From the NCBI RefSeq assembly GCF_030936135.1, contig NC_082603.1:25572880-25636879 (forward strand): DNA of 64,000 nt, written 5' to 3'. Origin of the DNA: Gavia stellata (Eukaryota; Chordata; Aves; Gaviiformes; Gaviidae). The position numbers and the translations under genes are program-made. How positions within the stretch are numbered: position 1 is the stretch's first letter; every line of letters starts with the position of its first letter. This document shows, in pieces, positions 27,601-39,000 of this stretch. The notes below the pieces were generated by a model that had not been told where the DNA came from, ran no database searches, and worked only from the letters and a program-made list of their open reading frames with translations.

Positions 27601-29190
27601 CTGAGCAAGTCAGAGCCCCTATATAGCCCACATGGCCATAGGGGACTGCTGCCTGGTGTCTGAGGGGAATATTTTTGCTCGCTCCATGAGAAAGTGGCAG
27701 TGGACCAGCGGGATGTTAAAGTGCCCCTTGTTTTCCCGCCCTCCTCCAGGGCGGGAGAGCAGCAGTGAAAGACACTGTCACGCCAATACAGTCATTTTTC
27801 TCGCTCCCAACCGCCCCTTCCGTGCTATGGGGAGCCAAAGGTGCCTCATTAGTGCGTCAATCATAATCCTAATGAATGCAGATATCAGCTAAAGTAATAG
27901 CAGTGACCTGAGGGGGGCTCATCTGCCCAGGTTCATTGTGCTGCTCACAAACCCCCTGGGGAGTGCCAGCCCAACGCTCTCCTTGTCTCCCAGCTGTTGA
28001 AGGTACCCCTTGCCATGTCTATATGCTTAATTAAAGCAGAGGGACCGGTAACCTTGACGACTGAGGGCTGCTATCTATAAGCCAGCTGAGATGGATATCA
28101 TTTCGGCGTCTCCAGAGAGAGACCAGAGGAGAGACGTGAGTCAGAAGCTTGCAGGCGTCAGACACGCTCGTGAACCATGGTTGCAGCCAGCAGCACCAAC
28201 AACCCCAGGAGCTCATGTCCTCCCCAGGGATGGGTGCCGGGAGGGGTGGAAATGTCCTGGTCCCTTGCTGGTGAGATTTGGCAGACTCGGAGGTGCCAGG
28301 TCGGGTGGTGCACGCTGGCACCAAGAGCCCAAGTGCGTCTGGCGCAAAGGAGCCTTTGCTCTGCCGGGCAGCCCTGTGGTGTCTGGGGGGAGCAGAAGAC
28401 TCTTACAACTTACCAAAAAATTGTAAATATGCTTAAAATAATTCCCCTTAGAACTGGGAAATTTGTACAAGCCCAATTACTTCTGCCTTAATGGGATGCC
28501 AGAAAATGGTACATGTAGTTTTGGTGGTGATAAGTAGCAAGCAGCTAGAAACACATTTCCAATGCAGGGCTGAGATTTAATTTTTTTTTCTTTTTTTAAA
28601 GAGCCAGTAAAAGACGTGCTCATTTCTGCATCACATCAACCCTGTTCTCTTCTACCTGCCTCTGAACTGAGGGCAGGAGCTACCAAGGAGCCCCACATTG
28701 AAGAAGGAAGGCAAGACCTCTCAGGGAACAAAAATACCCATTTCCACCTTCCTCCTCTGTCCCATGGTGCTGCAGACACAGGTATCGGGGTGGAGAAGGG
28801 GCCCCACCTCTGCCAAAGCAGCCCAAAGAGGGTCAGCAAGGACCACGCTATGACATGGGGCCCTCGGATGCCTCTGAAGCCCCATGTTCTTTGCACTTTA
28901 TGGGCAAAGGGCACCTTCCCAGACCAGAGGAGCCCAAAATCTTCCTATTGTTTCTGCGAGAGCTGATGGGGCAGGACAGGAGGGCTCACGCCAACTGCAC
29001 CACACGAGGCTGGGGTCAGGGTGGAAGCACCGTGAAAAGGGATTTCCAAGGGGGTTTTTGGTCCTTCCGGAGAGCAGGGTGCCTGGCCCGGCGCCTGGCC
29101 ACCGCCAGCTTCATAACGGGGTTTCTTCAAAAATGCCAACAAGAAGAGAGTGGTCAGACTTTCTGAAGGGTGGCTGCTGGCTCAGCCCTC
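21700..29190. other. intergenic region between TESK2 and the mucin-like gene
   Basis: I see no gene. GC content rises from left to right, and many frames of 60-190 codons on both strands are composition artefacts: they overlap each other, lack splice sites and have no recognisable domains. A G-rich run lies at 26581-26590 and an oligo-T run at about 28578-28599. The only part that stands out is 27795-28085, listed separately. Confidence 0.6.
27795..28085. promoter_or_regulatory. candidate conserved non-coding element
   Basis: Within GC-rich DNA there is an abrupt block of AT-rich, homeodomain-type words. They include TAATCC/TAATGAAT near 27866-27878, 'agctaaagtaatag' near 27888, and 'gcttaattaaagc' near 28025. 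Blocks of this look are often enhancers. No alignment was possible, so conservation is not shown. Confidence 0.3.
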
Positions 29191-29454
29191 ACAATGCCTG
29201 TATGGGACTGGCCAGCTCCCAGGAAGCTGGGAGGGATGTGGGGCCAGGGGGTGCCCCACGGGCTGCAGGATGCCCTGAAAAACAAGCCGTGGCATCTTGA
29301 GCACCCGGCTCAGCCCTGGCCAGGGCAGCATCCAGGGGTGCTTGGAGCAGCTCTGCACCCAGCTGTGCCCACAGACCTGGGTACCACAAAACAGTGCTGA
29401 GGCCCCAGGGCGATGCCCCATGTTGGGCTTGGCCACTGTCCCCATCCCTGTATG

Positions 29455-29920
29455 GTGCACAAGTGGGGGTGCCAGGCTCAACTGGGGGTGCCAGGGGCTA
29501 TGCGGGACCAGATTGGGGGATGGTGAGGGCCTGGACCGGGGTCACTTGGACCAGCATGGGGTGAGGGGGTGGTGCAGGACTGGACGGGGGATGCCCGGGA
29601 TGGGGAGGTACCGGACCGGGGGTACCCTGCCCGAAACAGGGGTGACCGGTCCGAGGATGCCTGGGCCGGTGCGGAACTGGACCAAGAGTGCCCCGCCCGA
29701 ACCGGGGGTGCCGGAGACCAACAGGCGATGCTGGGGGCGGTGCCGAAGCGGAGCCAGGGTGCCGGGGACCGAACCGGGACCGGACCGGGAGTGGTCTGCC
29801 CGAAACGGAGGTGCCGGGTACCCGACCGGGAGGGGCAGGGACGGTGCGGGGCCGGACCGGGGCTGCCGGGACGGGACGGGAGGGGGATGCGGGGGGTGCC
29901 GGGAGTGCGGGGGGGTGGCA
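29455..29920. repeat. degenerate GC-rich minisatellite-like block
   Basis: Variants of words such as 'ggaccgggggtgcc' recur every 15-40 bp (accggggg, gaccggg, gggtgccg, tgcccgaa), suggesting an old, diverged tandem array just upstream of the mucin-like gene's promoter. The array, together with the GC-rich sequence after it, produces stop-free frames of several hundred codons on both strands (29297-31054 plus, 29478-30983 minus) that are not genes. Confidence 0.55.
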
Positions 29921-30027
29921 GCGGCCCCCGCCCCGCGCCTCCGGGGCCGGGGCCGGACCACGTGCCGCCCGCCCCGCCCCGGCGCCGCCCCGGTGCCGCC
30001 GGCGGAGCCAGCGCGGATCGGCCCAGC
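29920..30027 (+). promoter_or_regulatory. CpG-island promoter / 5' UTR of the mucin-like gene
   Basis: Very GC-rich sequence directly before the ATG contains an E-box CACGTG at 29959-29964 and GC boxes (ccgcccgccccgcccc) at about 29965-29980. No TATA box is seen. The transcription start is probably within the last tens of bases before 30028. The island continues to about 30900 in intron 1. Confidence 0.5.
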
Positions 30028-30094
30028 ATGGAGGGGACGCGGCGCGCCCTGCTCCGCCTCGCCGCCGCCTGCTGCCTGTTCTGCGCCCTGCCAG
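30028..30094 (+). CDS. mucin-like gene, coding exon 1: signal peptide
   Basis: ATG at 30028 in a CpG island. It codes MEGTRRALLRLAAACCLFCALP plus the first base of Gly23, then donor G|gtaccg. The n-region has two arginines, the core is Leu/Ala/Cys, and cleavage is likely near residues 20-23. Confidence 0.85.
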
Positions 30095-33000
30095 GTACCG
30101 GGGGCGGCCGCCGGAGGGGTACCGGGGCGGGGGCGGGCGGCCCGCCCGGGGGTCCCGCCGGTCTCGGCGCGGCGGGAAGCGCAGCGCCGGGGGCAGCCGT
30201 CGGGGCAGCGCCGCGGCCCGGGCTCCTCCGCCCGCTGGTGGGGCTGGGGAGCCCTCCCCGGGAACGGAAACCTCGGGGGAGCAGCGCCCCGGGCCTGGCC
30301 CCCGAAACTCGGGCGAAGTGCCCCGGGCGCCGTCGCCCCGGCGGGCGCGCAGGTAAGGTCGCCCAGAGATGCTCCGGGGGGGGGGGGGCCCGGGCGAACC
30401 CCGCGCGCAAGGCGGCAGCGAGGCCGCCCGCCCCGGCCTTGCCCTTACAAGGCAGCTGCAGGCAGCGCTCTCCCCGCGGGCGCTGCTCCTCCGCCGGCGG
30501 AGCCGGGCCGGGTTCACCTCCCCGGCCCAGCGGGGAACCCGAGGGGTTGCGCGAGGAGGGGAGCAGCGAGCCCGGAGGCAGTCCCCCGCCAGCGTGAGCC
30601 CTGCGAGCCCCCTGTCTCCCACCGTGCGGCTCTTGGGTGCCTACGAGCCGCTGCCGAGCTTCCCACCGAGGGGACCCCGGACAAAGCCCGAGCTCTGCCG
30701 CCTCCCTGCAGGCACAGGGTGCCCGTCCAGGCTTGCTGCGGGAGAGGAGGTGATGCCGGTGGCCGGGACGGAGCAGGAGCCAGACCCCAGCCCCAGCCCG
30801 CCTCTCCCAGACTGTATTTCGCCTCGGCTCCACGAGCAACATGTCCCCACGTGGGCAGGCGCAGTCTGCAGCGTGGCGCTGACAGCCCCGTCCACCGACA
30901 CGTCGCTGAGCCCGGCCGCGTGGCTGGAAGCGTGCCCCGAGTCGGGGGGCTGTCGCCATCCCCTGTGACCCTGGCAGTGACAAAGTCTGAGCTGGCGTTT
31001 AGGGGCTTGCCTGAGGCTCAGGAAGCCAACGTGTTTCCTCTTCTTTGCGGCTGAGAAAAAAAACCTTGGCCAGACCCTGGTCAGATCCCAGCACGGTGAC
31101 GGCAGCAATAGAGACCAAGGGGCGACACATGGAAGCTCGGTTTCTGATAACTAATCGGACTGGTAAAACCCTAGCGTAGGTGCCTGTGGGGCTGAGCCCT
31201 GGCAGCGAGAGCAGCACTCAGGCTGAGGTTTTGGGCGCCAGATGCGGTTTGGCTGGGTTTGAGGCTGAGCAGGGGGAAACAGTCCCAAACCAGCCCCCTT
31301 TATGTGGGCAAAGCCTTGGGTAACGCTGCGCTCCCCTTGCAAGGGTGGCTGCACTGTGACGGGGTGCAGGGATGTGACCGGCCACTGGCAGAGGAGCGAC
31401 TCGGGATTTCCATTGCCAAGAGGAGGAGGAGGAGGAGCTCGGGGCTGCCCCTGGCTGTGTTGGCCCCCCATGTCTCACAATGTTTCCTGCCGCCGGCAGG
31501 CTGGGCTACCCCTGGGGAGCCCCCTACCCCAGCTGGCCCATAGGAGCCCTCTCACTGCAAAGTCCAAGACTCAAACTGCTGGGATATGACAGAATTAAGG
31601 TTGTGCTCGAATTTTCCTGGGATCTTTCATGCTTAGTGTCCCAATCTCAAAGTCCCCTCGCAGCCTTGGGAAATGGCACCTATGCCGCTGGCCTGGCCCC
31701 TGTCCTCATGGCTTTTGCATCTGCTAGCTAATCCCAGCCACAGTTGAGAGAACAAAGGTTTTGTGAAAATAGGTGGCACGGAAGAGATACCACCAATAAA
31801 AAACTGCCCCATGGCAAGAACAACCCTTAACGAGACACCAGAGAATCCCAGCAGAACAGTGATGGAGGAAGGGAAAGGTTCACCCGGAGATTGGCCCCAA
31901 AGTTGACAGTCCCTAGATAAACCCATCCAAAAACCAGGCTTGTCCCGGCTCCATGAGCTGGTCTCTGCCTTGTTCCTGGCACAGATCCCCTTTGCCCACC
32001 CCGTCCAGCAGCGCCTGCTCCCGCTCCCCGGCCAGTTTGCTGCGGGGCTGCAGAGGGGCTCGGACTGCTGTGTCCCTCGCGCTCTGCTCACCCCAGCCTC
32101 TCAATGCAGCCTTTCTTCGCTGCCTCAGGAAATCCACTTCCTCCAGCACCGTTAGCCTTACAAATAAAACCCCGGCTAATTTTGGTCTGGGCATTTTGCT
32201 GCTTTCCCCTCCTGTGCCGAGCAGCCTCGCAAGCGGTGGGCACAGCGCGGGGCCAGGAGCCAAGCGCATAAAGCCCCGTCTGTCGGCGTCCGAGGCCATG
32301 CACACAGGCGGGCAGTGTGTCCACTTGCAGAGCTCCGCAGATTTGCCATGATTTTTTTCCCCTTGTTTGCCCAGGGTGAGGGGGAGTGGACGGACCCAAT
32401 GCCACCCTGGCTGGACGGCCCCAGCTCTCCTGCACCCAGAACTGAGCCACAGCTCGGTCCTCTCCTGGGGGTGGTACCTGCGGCTCTGTGGGGTAACCAC
32501 CGACCCTGCACCCACTGCCCAGCCACATCATGTCATGCCATCGGTCTTTGATGTGATTTCTGCATGTGCTCTTCCCCCAGCCCCGGGTGCAGGGTGGATC
32601 TTGGCTCCCTGCTGCCCTTCCAAGGCCTGATCTGCTGGGCAGGGGGGAAGCACTCGCCTCCTTCAGCTCCCTTGGCCCCATCCCTCCAGGCAAAGGGGAG
32701 CAGGGACAATCCAAAGCATAAGGCCCCTCTCCCTCCTTCCTTTCCACTGAAACCCTCTGGGTGGGCAGACGCAAGTTCTTGCTGCAGGGGTGTCCATGGG
32801 GCCGCCTTGCGGTGACGCTGGCTGCCTTTGTCCCCACCACACTCTGTGGGGTAGCTCTCATAAGGCTCAGCACCGCTCGGGTCTGGGTCCATGTCCTGAG
32901 CCCTGTAGGGCTGCTCAGGGCAGGGCCAGGGCGCGCACTCACCCTGCATCACCCAGACTGCGGCTGCTCAGGGCAGGATTCATCCTCCAAGTCCCACGGC

Positions 33001-36000
33001 CCATGAAACGGGCAGCCACACAGCTGGAAGGTGCTGGGGGCAGCTCGGGGCTGGGCAGATTTCCTGATGTCCAGACTCCCCCAGCTCATGCCATGCTGCA
33101 CTGGAGACCAGGTTCCCTGCTGACATGGGGCTGCTATTAAGGCAACTGGCTAATTAATTTTCTCCTAATGACATGAGTGCTTCCTCCAGTGCAGCTGTGC
33201 CTCCCAAGGTAAGCAGGGCCAGGGCTGGCTGATGCCAGAACTCCCTGCTGTTGCTGTATTATTGGGGTTATGCAGCCCCAGAGAAGGACAGGCTTCCCAG
33301 GCTGTGGGTGCTGTGTGTGTCCCCAGCAGCCTCTGGGCAAATAGGTCTTCATCACGGCTCAATCCCTCCACTGAGGAACAAAGCAAAGAACTTGGGAGCC
33401 TCCCAGGCACCTTCTTGCCAAGCAGGGTGCTTCGTAGTTGCATGCGGCCAGTGGAAAATAACTGGCTGGTGTGACAGTGGTGGCTGAGCAAGGCAGCCTG
33501 CTCTCCCCTTTTGCCCTGCCACGGGAATTCGGGATAAGCCCCCTTGCCTCTAAATGGGGGATCAGTGACGGGGCTTCATGCAAACCTGTGGGAAAGCGGT
33601 TTCTTGCATCTCTCCCTGCCCTGGCTGGGTGGGGAAGGGCTCACGTGGCAGGACTAGGCAAAGCATGCCACCCTGGGGTGCTGTGTCCTGCAGGCAGGCG
33701 CGTGGCCTGGCGCTGTCCCACCCCCCCGGCCCCCGGCTCAGGCTCCAGCACCGCTGCATGCTCTGGGCATGTCTGTGTTGCTTTATGGCTTTTCCTAGTA
33801 CTGAAGAACCTGTGCTTGGCATTTATGGCGCTGTTTCCAGGGCTGCTCATCTCTGCTCTCGCAATTCTTGCTCTGCCTGGCTCTGCTATGCCACCATCGG
33901 CTGGTTGTCCCCATCCCAAATGCAGTGCCACCAAACAAGGCGTAGCACTGGCACACTCCTGGCTCCCCTTTTCGCTCCCCAGGGGTTTAAGCTTGAGGCC
34001 TGGCATCTGTAGATGCCCCAGGGAAGCGTCTTCTTGCCTGCCCGGGCAGGCTGGGCGCCGGGCTGTCCCTCCCCAGCGTAGCGCTTGCTCAGCGCCCCAT
34101 ATCTAATCTGAGCCCCGTCTCGTGCTCAGCTCGTGGCCACCTGCCTATCGGGCTGGAAGGAGCTTCTTGGTCAGGAGACCCGATTTCTATTCCTGTCCCT
34201 TACCGCAGCCCTTGCTTTGCAGCGTGCCTGGCGTGGCAGCTTTCCAGAGCCACGCTGGGCACTCAGCACCCCCAGTTCAGCCCCCCCCTCCCCCCCAGTT
34301 TTGCTGCCTGCACAACAGGGCACGGCTCAGCTCGCAGAACCTACATGGGTGCGGTGAATTAACTTGCTGCTGCGCGAGAGCTTCACTGTGGTCCCTGAGC
34401 GGGCTGTGAGGTCCAATCTGTTCCTGCGCCCCATGCCCGGACTCCTTGATGCAGACGGAGCCCATTCAGCCTCTCTCTGTCAGGATGGGGATAGGGACAG
34501 TGCTGGCAGCAGCCCTTGCAAGGAGAGCAAAGGAGCCTGCAGCAAATGCAGCCCAGTGGCATCCTGCCTCCATCCAGGTCCTGCAAGGCGTCAGGCTGGA
34601 GCTGAGCGTACAAAGCAGTTGCACTTTGTACCGAATCTGCGTCTCTGAACCTCGCTTCATCACGATGAGGGTGCTTGCTCTACAGCATCCCTGGATGCAT
34701 CTGGCACCTACCTGAAGGGCTCCAGAAATCTCTTCTGCCACTTGTTATTTTTATTCCAAGGTCTGAGTTAAGAAGAGGTCAGGCTCAGCTGGCATCTAAT
34801 CAGCAGCTACTCCAGTTCTGCTTTTAAATTAAATGAGGAGCCTTGGTTTTAAATCCCACTATATGGTTTTATTTGCATTTATACTCAAGCTCTTTTTCCT
34901 TGAAGAGGTTGTTTAATTACCATTGGTTGGTAACCATAAAAATGTAATAACTGGCAACAAAAGATAATTTCTACATGTAATGGAGTACTTCGCTAAGCAA
35001 GAGGATATAATATAATTGCTTAAATACATGTAAGTTACAGCTTATGCTGTGGCTTTTTAAACATTGTATTAATTTTGCATTTTACTGGGTTGTTTGTGAC
35101 TTGAGCTTTTACACTTAAATGGAAATTGAATTCGGTTAGTGCACAAAAATAGCATTTTAGAAGGGTTTGGGTGCCTTTTCAATGAATCAGAGTAGTGGTT
35201 TGACATGCATTCTGTAGGAAGCTGATGTAAAGTGAGGTGCTATCTACAAACAGTGACAGCCTGGGCAGAGGATACATCCGCACCAGGGAGTCCTGCTCCC
35301 ACAGGCACTTTTTCTGAAATCCTGGTGGATCCTTTCTCAGCTTTGTGCTCAGCTCTCGCCTGGGTCTCTGCGCACCGTTTCCAGCAGTGACTGCAGCCAG
35401 CATCCCGCTGCCCTGCTCTCCCTCAAGCCCCATCAGCCAGCCTGCTTCTGGCTTTACATGACTCTCCGACATCTCACTCTAAGAGGGATTTTAGAAATGG
35501 TGGTAAAAACTATGGATTGGAGTTGGGTTTGTGTTGACCCTTGGGGAGCTCAGGCTGCTGTTTCTGGCTGAGATAGGAAGGAGGGTGCAGAGGATGCTGC
35601 TGGGACAGGGGCAGGAGGGTTGTGGCAAGAGCTCGTCTGCAGGCTGGTCCAGCTGAGGCCCTGCTCTGTCTCGCTGCCTTGTTTTATTCTGAGAAAGAAA
35701 TACACAAGGGGGTGGCTGCTGGGGCAGAGGATGGAGGAGACGTCCCCACTTTGTGTGGCTGCCCGGACACAGCAGTGGTGCTCTGTGCTGGTTGTGCAAA
35801 CATTCCTCAGCCCCTCACTTGGCCCCAGCCCTGAAACTTGGGCAGGGCGCACAAAGTAGGAATGGCCCCGTCTCCTGCAGAGCTGGCTTCCTTCACTCCT
35901 CTCCGTTATGGCATATTTATACCATGTCTGCTCTGGAGGTGGTGGGAGCTTGGGTTGATGCATAGAGGTCCCTCAGTGTCGTCATGCAGCGCTGGAAAGG

Positions 36001-39000
36001 GGCCGAAGCCGTGGGCTGATGCTCAGAGCCCTCCCTTCCTTCGCAGAGCAGGGAGCGTTTCCCACCCTTGTCCAAGGCAGGGGCTTCTTGGCTGGCTGCT
36101 ACTCTCCTCCCTTGGGGCCGCTCTCTTCCTTTGCCCCTCTCGTTTCCCAGACAGAGGTCACTGCAGTCAGCACTGTCTGATGGGAGCTGCCGCTCCAATT
36201 CCACCAGTCCTGCCCTAATATCATCTGAGGTCACTGGTTCTCACCATGCACAGACCAAGCCTGGTGGTTAGCACAGATGCAGGGCAGGAGCGGGGCTGTA
36301 GCCAGGGGACCACCAGCCAGATCTGCTTTAGCAGGCACTGCAGCGTAACCAAAGAAAACCCACCCTTGGTTCCCTGTTAGGGAAACAGAGATGCTGTTAT
36401 TATCAGAGCTCTTGCTTGCAGCTGCTCCTGCTTCTTCACTTGCAGTATGGTCATAGTTGCTTTATTATGGATCCAAGGGTTACTGCACCTTCACCAGCTG
36501 TCTTGGGGTGCTGCAACTGTGTGCCTTGGAGGATCCCAGAGAAGGTGAAGCATCCACACTAACTCTTTCCCTTTCCACCTGAGACAAGAGGGGCATGGCT
36601 CCTTCTTGTCTCCAGGAGCCGATGAGGGTGATGCCTTAGGCAATGCAGCCACAGTCTCTCTGGCATGTGGTGCAGGAAGCACAGCTCCTCCAGGAAGACG
36701 ACAGAGTAACGAGCTCTGACCTGCATCTCTGTAAGTAACTGATAAACAGTGACTGGAGCAGCAGCGACAGTGCTGGAGCTGGGGATTTTCCGACCTGTGG
36801 GACACCAAGGATCCAGAGCCAACCACGGCGGTTGGATCCTGGAGGATCACAGCTGGCATGGGTTTTGCTGGGTCTCATCCAGCACAGGCAGCCGCAGCAG
36901 CTTCAGAGCAGAGCCGTGCTCTTCCCCACTGTACTGCAGGGTTTGCACCGGAGCTGGGTGGGAATGGGTTGCCTGTTTGGGTGATAAAACCGTGGGAAAC
37001 ACAGCTGTGGCATTGCAGCAACGATGTAGCAAATCTTAATGCAAGACCCTGTGGGGGAGTATTTTTATTTTAAAACAAAACTGAAGTAAAACTCATTCGT
37101 GCTTGCACTCTTAACACCCACATGCTCACAAGCACCAAGTTGCACCTATCAGGTATTTGCCCAGGTACTTTGCTTGATGACTGTGTGCTGGCTTTTGATG
37201 TGCCCTTACCCCTTAGGAGGTGATAGACAGTGATAGTGACCTTTTGTCTGTCTGTCCCTGAGTGATCAGGATTTACTCACTGATCTTTGTTTCCTTACCC
37301 CCATTCTAAGGCTCTTGCCTTGTTCTCTATCTTCCCACCATCATCTCTTAATGGCTTGAGTCTTTGTGTTAGCCTGGTTTAGGCTCTCCCTTTTTTCAGT
37401 CTCTCCTTTGTTTCCTGAGCTGGGTGTGCTGCGATGTGCTGGGCTGGATGACATGCTAATCCAGGTGCCATCAACACCTGCGGTGCTCAAAGGCCCCTGA
37501 GCAGGTGCCCTGCTGCCCCACCGGTTCCCCTTCCTGCTCCATACCTGCCAGTTTTAACATCTCTTCTGCAATTCTCTACAAACCAGGTTTTACACACCAC
37601 AGTGCTGTGTTAGGCCAGACCCGGGCCGGCTGCTGCTACGGCACAAGCCTTTCTGCAATGGTCCTGTGGGATGCAGGGCTGGAGCAGCCCATCTGCCCGG
37701 GCGCCACTTCCTTGGCGGTCATGGGCACCGGGCAATTCTGCAGGAAGGAGCCATGTGGCTACTTATGGAGAGAAGAGCTTAGGGAAATACTACTTCCACG
37801 AGCTCTCCCTCTTGCAGACGGCAGGGAGCTACGTGTGCAGCCCATCCTTATTCGCAGCATGGGGGGAGCTGCTTGTCCCCACAAATCCTCCTGCCCCACA
37901 GCACCTCCTGGCAGGGATGCCAGTTCCTGACACTGCAGGGAGGCGCCCTGGCATGTAGGGCCCAGACTTGTCCGCCTTCCCCCAGCTTTCCTTTCCTAGT
38001 CAGAAACTGGCGCGACTGTTTCAGAGTTGCTCAGGCTTTTGTGCAAGACAGTTCTCCCCAAATCTTTCCTCTGCATGACCCCAGTCACGGCTTCCCAGCT
38101 TGTGGGAGGCTGTCCAGCGCACAGGCCAGCTATTCAAAGCAGCATATAGCCAGGCTCGCCGCTGGCCGGGCACCTGGCCACCACCTTTCCTGTTTACCCC
38201 ATGGTGACAGCGCAGCTCTGTGTATGTCTCTTGCTGTGTAGGAGCAGGTAGTCTGGTGTTTACAGAGCGAGCATTTGCCAATGCCCAGCCAGGATCCTTC
38301 AGCATTGCCCAGTGCAGGTTCTGGAGCTGCTGGGATCTCTCATGCTGAATAGCAATGCTGGGTTTAGGGCTGGAAATTGTCACATGAAGAGCTGTGAGCT
38401 TCGGTGTCTGATGCTGGGAAACGCAGTGCTCAGCTCTTTTCCTTCCAGGTGTTACTGGTGTAAGCGTATCCTATGTCTTAGCTCCATTTCAGAGAGCAGC
38501 TCGCTTTGTTCAGAGGCACGTTCTGGCCATGGACAGCTGGATCCAGGCAAGGCCAAAGGGAAAATCACGTATGCCTTCGGTCTTCATGTTTAAGTTGCCC
38601 CAGCTGGGGCTCCCCTTAAGAGCCTGTTCTCTGAATGTGCCGAGCGGGGTTGTGCTGCCTGCTTGTGCATCCCCTGCAGGAGCCCTCCTGGGACTGGGGC
38701 CCCGGGCTGGGGAAGCACAGCTCCAGCTGGCTGCTTCGAGGTTTTGAATTCTCCAGCTGGTCGGGGTACTGCGAAGGTCTCTTGAGAGAGATGTATTGTG
38801 TCTTTTTTTAGGGCCTGTTAAGTGCTGTAGCTGGAGAAGAGCTCTGATAACTGTGTCCGTTCTGAAGAGCTTTTAAGAACTGCTGAGATTTCCCCAAAGC
38901 CTTAGTACGAGCGTGGGCTGCTTTGTTGGTAGACGAATATTTCTTGGTTACAGCACCTGCCTCGGATGCTTCTTCACTGTGGAGAGAGTGGGCATGAAGA

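Noticed and set aside
29297..31054. 585-codon plus-strand frame (and 501- and 374-codon minus-strand frames) over the CpG island
   Set aside because: All frames are open because the DNA is very GC-rich and partly repetitive. The real exon 1 with its signal peptide lies in one of these frames and is ended by a splice donor at 30095.
31633..33140. several 100-280 codon frames on both strands
   Set aside because: Mutually overlapping GC-rich frames without splice context inside the intron of the mucin-like gene.
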